A DNA stretch of 64,000 nucleotides from Isoetes taiwanensis (Eukaryota; Streptophyta; Lycopodiopsida; Isoetales; Isoetaceae). The notes under the pieces are model-generated. The model saw only the letters and a list, made by a program, of their open reading frames with translations, had not been told where the DNA came from and did not search any database. The stretch is taken from NCBI GenBank assembly GCA_021234155.1, contig JAJEKV010000052.1, forward strand, positions 3,032,254 through 3,096,253, written 5' to 3'. Position numbers and translations under genes: made by a program. This document shows, piece by piece, positions 58,030 through 64,000 of the stretch. How positions within the stretch are numbered: the stretch's first letter is position 1; each line of letters starts with the position of its first letter.

Positions 58030-60556
58030 TATTTGAGCACCTTGGCATGTGTGCCACCTTGGCATGTTGGAGCCTAGGTAGCATGTTTGAGACTAGATGG
58101 CATCTTGGAGCCCACGTGGCATGTTTGAGCCACTTTGGCATGTTTGACCCTAGGTGGCATGTTGAAGCTAGCTGGCATGTTTGAGCCACCTTGGCATGTT
58201 TAAGCCTAGGTGGCATGTTTGAGCCACCTTAGCATGTTGGAGCCTAGGTGGCATGTTTGAGCCACCTTGGCATGTTTGAGCCACCTTGACAGGTTTGAGT
58301 ATAGGTGGCATGTTCGAGCCACCGTGGCATGTTTGAGCCACCTTGACATGTTTGAGCCTAGGTGGCATGTTGGAGCCTAGATGGCATGTTTGAGACACCT
58401 TGGCATGTTGGAGCCTAGGTAGCATTTTAGAGCCCACGTGGCATGTTTGACTCACCTTGGTTGTTGGCCCTAGATGGCATGTTGGAGCCTGCGTGCCATG
58501 TTTGAGCCACCTAAGCATGTTGGCGCCTATGTGGCATATTTGAGCCCACGTGGCATGTTTGAGCCACCTTGGCATGTTGGAGCCTAGGTGGCATGTTTGA
58601 GCCAACCTTGGCATGTTGGAGCCAAGGTGGCATATTAGAGCCCACGTGGCATGTTTGAGCCTAGGTGGCATGTTGGAGCCACCTTAGCATGTTAGAGCCA
58701 CGGTGGTATGCTGGAGCCTAGGTGGCATGTTTGAGCCACCTTGGCATGTTGGAGCCTAGGTGGCATGTTGGAGCCAAGGTGGCATATTGGAGTCTACGTG
58801 GCATGTTTCAGCCACCTTGGCATGTTTGAGCCTAGGTGGCATGTTGGAGCCACCTTGGCATGTTGGAGCCATCTTGGATGTTTGAGGTTAAATGGAATGG
58901 TGGAGCCTAGGTGGCATGTTTGAGCACCTTGGCATGTTTGAGCCACCTTGGCATATTGGAGCCTACATGGCATGTTGGAGCCACCTTGGCATGTTTGGGC
59001 CACCTTGGCATGTTTGAGCCACCTTGGCATGTTTGAGCCTAGGTGCCACCTTGGCATGTTTGACACACCTTGGCACTGGAGCCTAGGTGGCATGTTGGAG
59101 CCCACGTGGCATGTTTGAGCCACCTTGGCATGTTGGAGCCTAGGTGCCATGTTGGGGCCTGTGTGGCATGTTTGAGCCTAGGTGGCATGTTTGAGCACCT
59201 TGGCATGTGAGCCACCTTGGCATGTTGGAGCCTAGGTGGCATGTTTGAGACTAGATGGCATGTTGGAGCCCACGTGGCATGTTTGAGCCACCTTGGCATG
59301 TTTGACCCTAGGTGGCATGTTGAAGCCTAGGTGGCATGTTTGAGCCACCTTGGCATGTTTGAGCCACCTTGGCATGTTTAAGCCTAGGTGGCATGTTTGA
59401 GCCACCTTAGCATGTCGGAGCCTAGGTGGCATGTTTGAGCCAACCTTGGCATGTGGAGCCAAGGTGGCATATTGGAGCCCACGTGGCATATTTGAGCCAC
59501 CTTGGCATGTTTGAGCCTAGGTGGCATGTTGGAGCCCACGTGGCATATTTGAGCTTAGCTGGCATGTTGGAGCCTAGGTGGCATGTTTGAGCCACCTTGG
59601 TTTGTTGGAGCCTAGGTGGCATGTTGGAGCCGACATGGCATGTTTGAGCCTCCTTGGCATCTTTGAGCCACCTTGGCATGTTGGAGCCTAGGTGGCATGT
59701 TGGAGCCTGCTTGGCATGTTTGAGCCACCTTGGCATGTTTGATCCATATTGGCATGTTTGAGCCTAGGTGGCATGTTAGAGCCTAGGTGGCAAATTTGAG
59801 CCACCTTGGCATGTTCGAGCTTAGGCGGCATGTTGTGAGCCACCTTGGCTTGTTGGAGCCTAGGTGAGATGTTGGAGCCCGTGTGGCATGTTTGAGCTAC
59901 ATTGGCATGTTTGAGCCTAGGTGTCATGTTGGAGCCTAGGTGACATGTTTGAGCCACTTTGGCATGTTGAAGCCTAGGTGGCATGTTGGAGCCCACGTGT
60001 CATGTTGGAGCCCACGTGGCATGTTCGAGCCACCTTGACATGTTTGAGCCACGTTGACATGTTTGAGCCTATGTGGCATGTTGGAGCCTATGTGGCATGT
60101 TTGGGCCACCTTGGCATGTTGGAGCCTAGGTGGCATGTTAGAGCCACCTTGGCATGTTTGAGCCTAGGTGGCATGTTGGAGCCTAGATGGCATGTTTGAG
60201 ACACCTTGGCATGTTGGAGCCTAGGTGGCATGTCTGAGTCCACAGCATGTTTGAGCCACCTTAGCATGTTGGAGCCTAGATGGCATGTTGGAGCCTGCAT
60301 GGCATGTTTGAGCCACCTTAGCATGTTTGAGCCTAGTTGGCATGTTGGAGCCTAGGTGGCATGTTTGAGCACCTTGGCATGTTTGAGCCACCTTGGCATG
60401 TTGGAGCCTACGTGGCATGTTTGAGACTAGGTGGCATGTTGGAGCCCACGTGGCATGTTTGAGCCACCTTGGCATGTTTGAGCCTAGGTGGCATGTTTGA
60501 GCCAACCTTGGCATGTTTGAGCCAACCTTGGCATAATGGAGCCCACGTGGCATATA
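58030..60556. repeat. 19-bp minisatellite, block 1 (2.5 kb)
   Basis: Tandem GTT[TG]GAGCC-NNNN-TGGCAT units. The variable centre is mainly one of three forms: GCCACCTTGGC, GCCTAGGTGGC or GCCCACGTGGC, mixed in no simple order. Long ORFs on both strands (minus: MPPRLQHAKVAQTCH repeats) are only the result of a 19-bp unit that lacks stops; 3 x 19 bp gives a 19-residue protein period. Confidence 0.95.
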
Positions 60557-61750
60557 GTGCTAAAATTTGAACTTGGAACACAGTATAGTAGTCCAAAACA
60601 ACGCCAGCGCTTGACAGAGACTATGAGAAAAATATAGAAAAACTAAATAGAGCTAGAGTGGGAACCCTGAAACGAAATAGTTGAGACCAAAATAAATCCA
60701 AAATTTGACAGACCTAGACTTTGAATCCAAAAAATAAAATAGCGGAGAGCAAAACAAAGCCAAGATTTGACAAAGTTAGGATTTAAACATGTATCTACCA
60801 ACAAAAAATACAAAAAACCGATACACAAATCACAGCTCACAAGTGGAAGAACAAGAATAAGGAAATCAAAACTGCACTGAAGTATCAATGTAGCAAGCAA
60901 CAACGCATCTCTTGGGTGAAAGCATAGTTGTGGTTGAATGGAGGCAGTCACAGGGCAGATACGTGGCCAAGATGTTGCCCTGGGAAGAACATGCCCTGAT
61001 CATTTGCTACTGCATATTGGTTCTACAACATCATGTTAAAATTACGAACTTTGCAGTGCACAGACCGTGCCCACATCAAATTCTAAGGACTGAAACGCCG
61101 TCAAACTTAGATCTATACAACAAGGAAGGGAAAAAACTCACCAACAACAAGAACCAGCTGCAAATCCTACCATACACTGGCGACAAGCATACCCTCGCTT
61201 ACAAACTATAGCACCATAGCTCCAGGCAGCAAAGCTTCAAACAGCTCGGAAAATCAAGCACGGCCAATGCTATCTTCTAAAACCCTAGAATTGAGCACCG
61301 ATTATACCCCTTCGTGAGACCAAGCGGACCCAGGTGATCTATATCATAGCGAGCTATCAAACAGACACAAGGTTAATCAGGAAAAAAAGTAAACTGGTTT
61401 TCTAGGGACGAAAAACCTAAATCGTTCTCTGCTAGTATGTGTGCAATTTGTCCGAGTTCACGAGACTAGACGTAATAACAAGCCAATGAGAGCAAGCAAG
61501 CTTGAGTATTGTTGAAGAGATAGAAGGCACCCAGTGCCCAGGACTGCTAGCATGGTTATTTGGTAGTGTTGGTTGAGTGCAACTAGGCTCTAGAATTGTT
61601 GAAAATACAACATGGGGGGAAGACCTATCCCAGCGATTAAAAAGAATGAGACTCTTGTTTAATATTTGGTTATTGTGTTTGGTGATGGGGCTTAGTCCCC
61701 AGGTTTTAGATGGGCTAATGCCCTTGCATATGCCGTCCCATAACCCGTTT
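60557..61750. other. Unique DNA between the two minisatellite blocks
   Basis: No gene recognised. An AAAATTTGA(CAGACCTAGA) word repeats near 60,690-60,770. It could be an insertion that split one array, since array units resume in the same orientation. Confidence 0.4.
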
Positions 61751-61751
61751 T

Positions 61752-62812
61752 AGATGGTCTTGAGCCACATTGGCATGTTTGAGCCTAGGTGGCATGTTGG
61801 AGCCACCTTGGGATATTAGAGCCTTGGTGGTATGTTGGAGCCTAGGTGGCATGTTTAAGCCACCTTGGCATGTTCGAGCTTAGGTGGCATGTTTGAGCAC
61901 CTTGGCATGTTTGAGCCACCTTGGCATGTTGGAGCCTACGTGGCATGTTGGAGCACACGTGGCATGTTTGAGCCTAGGTGGCATATTGGAGCCTATGTGG
62001 CATGTTTGAGCCACCTTGGCATGTTGGAGCCCCGTGGCATGTTTGAGCCACCTTGGCATGTTTGAGCCACCTTGGCATGTTGGAGCCTAGGTGGCATGTT
62101 CGAGCCAACCTTGGCATGTTGGAGCTAAGGTGGCATGTTGGATCCCACGTGGCATGTTTGAGCCACCTTGGCATGTTGGAGTCTAGGTGGCATGTTGGAG
62201 CCCACGTGGCATATTTGAGCTTAGGTGGGATGTTGGAGCCTAGGTGGCATGTTTGAGCCACCTTGGTGTGTTGGAGCATAGGTGGCATGTTGGAGCCCAC
62301 GTGGCATGTTTGAGCCACCTTGGCATGTTGGTGCCTAGGTGGCATGTTGGAGCCCCCGTGGCATATTTGAGCCACCTTGGCATGTTGGAGCCTAGGTGGC
62401 ATGTTGGAGCCCACGTGGCATGTTTGATCCATATTGGCATGTTTGAGCCTAGGTGGCATGTTGGAGCCTAGGTGGCACATTTGAGTCACCTTGTCATGTT
62501 GGAGCCTAGGTGGCATGTTGTGAGCCACCTTGGCTTGTTGGAGCCTAGGTGGCATGTTGGAGCCCGTGTGGCATGTTTGAGCCACCTCGGCATGTTGGAG
62601 CCTAGGTGGCATGTTGGAACCCACGTGGCATGTTGGAGCCCACGTGGCATGTTGGAGTCTTGGTGGCATGTTGGATCCCACGTGGCATGTTTGATCCACC
62701 TTGGCATGTTGGAGCCTAGGTAGCATGCTGGAGTCCACGTGGCATGTTTGAGCCACCTTGGCATGTTGGAGCCCACGTGGCATGTTAGAGTGGGTGTGGC
62801 ATGTTTGAGTCC
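61752..62812. repeat. 19-bp minisatellite, block 2 (1.06 kb)
   Basis: Same unit and centre types as block 1, same orientation, ending in decayed units near 62,812. Confidence 0.95.
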
Positions 62813-64000
62813 TTCAAGAAATGCCTATATGATGCCAAACCAGTGTCTATCTTTGGTTTTTCGTATCAATGTGTCTTCTACAAGTTGCCAAGTGATGGAT
62901 GTCTTCAAATTTCACGCTCTACAAGCTCACACACACACACATATATGAGGTCAAATGCTAGTGAGTGTGTCAAGCATGTATACAGCTCTTTTATGCCGCC
63001 ATTTTGTAGCAATAATGGCATGTGGACAACTTGGTCATACATGGATTCTTAGAAAACCATAAAAAACCACACCTCAAAAAAACACTACCTTAAAGAACAA
63101 CACTTAAAAAAAGAAAAACATCCCTTCAAAAAACCATACCGCCTGAGAAAACAACATATACTTAAAAAAGAAACTACACCTCCTTAAGAAACTACACATT
63201 CTTAAAAAAAAAAAGCTACGAATCCCTAAGAAAAACTATATCATATCCTTGAAAAACCACACCTCCATATAACTACGTGTAGGTTTTTTTCAAATCTTCA
63301 AAAAAACAATCCATATCTTGTTTTTACTGTTGTTTTCAGCCGTGGACCAAATGTTGGGGTTATAGTGCCTTTCTAATACACAGGAGTGAGCATAGAGATA
63401 GAACATTATCATCCATAGAACTAAAATATAGAATAACATCTAATCTATCTACCTAAACATACATGGTTAGGTTCCTTCGTTAGAGGTTGAGATCTTGGAA
63501 TCTATAGGTCCTATAAGGCTAATAGAAGATGCTAACTCGGCCTAATGCCAGTTGGGAAGTTGGCGTTGCTCAACAGATTAACCACATACCAGATCCTTGA
63601 CTCGCTCCAACTCATGAAAGGCGTCCATGCTCTCGATCTGGTCTGAGACGATCGAATGCGCGTGATCTATTGGACAATGTTGGCTTCGCGGCGGCTGGCA
63701 AGGCGGAATGGCGCAGGCGCTTGGTCAAAATGGCGCTTGGAGACTGGAATCTGAAAAAGGAGACATTTTTTAGGGTTCCTGCCTCTTTATGCCCATGTTT
63801 TAGGGTTAGGGTCTAATGGGCCATATGGCTCATATAGGGTATTGCCACATGGCAATATAGGATATATTCACATGTTGCAGAACATGTGCAATATAATGGG
63901 TTCTAATTGTTGTACCCCATGGTACAATCCTTTACGGTCGCCATGTACATGTCCTCATAGTCGACATGTACTAATGATGTGGTAGTATAATATACGTATT
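62813..64000. other. Low-complexity and unassigned DNA at the window end
   Basis: Includes (CA)n at about 62,929-62,941, a C/A-rich block of TTAAAAAAGAAAC/ACCACACC-like units at 63,050-63,300, and a small inverted repeat CACATGTT..AACATGTG near 63,871-63,890. No gene recognised. Confidence 0.4.

Noticed and set aside
57809..62783. Many repetitive ORFs (MPPRLQHAKVAQTCH.. and MACLSHLGMLEPRWHV..)
   Set aside because: Products of the 19-bp minisatellite, open on both strands in several frames. Not a repeat protein.

Overview
The window reads as nuclear DNA of a land plant. It is AT-rich, intron-bearing and about 90% transposable-element debris. Plant signatures are a full-length G-type lectin receptor kinase, pieces of a plant methylthioribose kinase, an RR-type CCCH zinc-finger piece, a bHLH piece, plant-type Helitrons, a CACTA element and Ty3/gypsy remnants. 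A seed-free plant such as a fern is my guess from the gene repertoire, not a demonstration.

Positions 1-28,394 hold the most unusual content: two DNA transposons of one apparently undescribed type, side by side. Element B (16,463-28,394) has 31-bp perfect terminal inverted repeats flanked by a GGAT direct repeat. It carries a minus-strand transposase-like gene (three Asp motifs, DUF7869/KDZ-like) and, divergently, a plus-strand gene fusing a ParB/sulfiredoxin-like domain to a beta-class DNA N4/N6 methyltransferase. Its introns and intergenic DNA hold 21 perfect copies of the 14-bp palindrome CTATGCGCGCATAG, often spaced exactly 41 bp apart in unrelated sequence. Element A (window start to at least 15,809) has a related ParB-methyltransferase gene and a different 14-bp palindrome, ATCGCGGCCGCGAT. 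Its gene is split by about 13 kb of intron holding three Helitrons, two of them head to tail. Both methyltransferase genes carry frame lesions. A fourth Helitron sits in the right part of element B.

Positions 28,395-39,900 hold a deleted Ty3/gypsy element and then an 8.8-kb block bounded by long inverted repeats that resemble the 5' ends of the local Helitron family. Inside are a methylthioribose kinase pseudogene and an apparently intact 755-aa pogo/Tigger-like transposase gene with three exons.

Positions 40,600-45,600 hold the only two genes that look like host genes: a small secreted proline-tailed protein and the 836-aa receptor kinase. A Helitron piece with a long polypyrimidine tract lies between them.

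Positions 45,600-57,960 hold gene fragments (CCCH zinc finger, bHLH), another Helitron, a chromodomain-bearing gypsy remnant, a triplicated ORF, a 204-bp CACTA element and a 5'-truncated LINE. Positions 58,020-62,812 are two blocks of a 19-bp minisatellite rich in CACGTGGC (G-box/ABRE core). The rest is low-complexity and unrecognised. No rRNA, tRNA or CRISPR was recognised.
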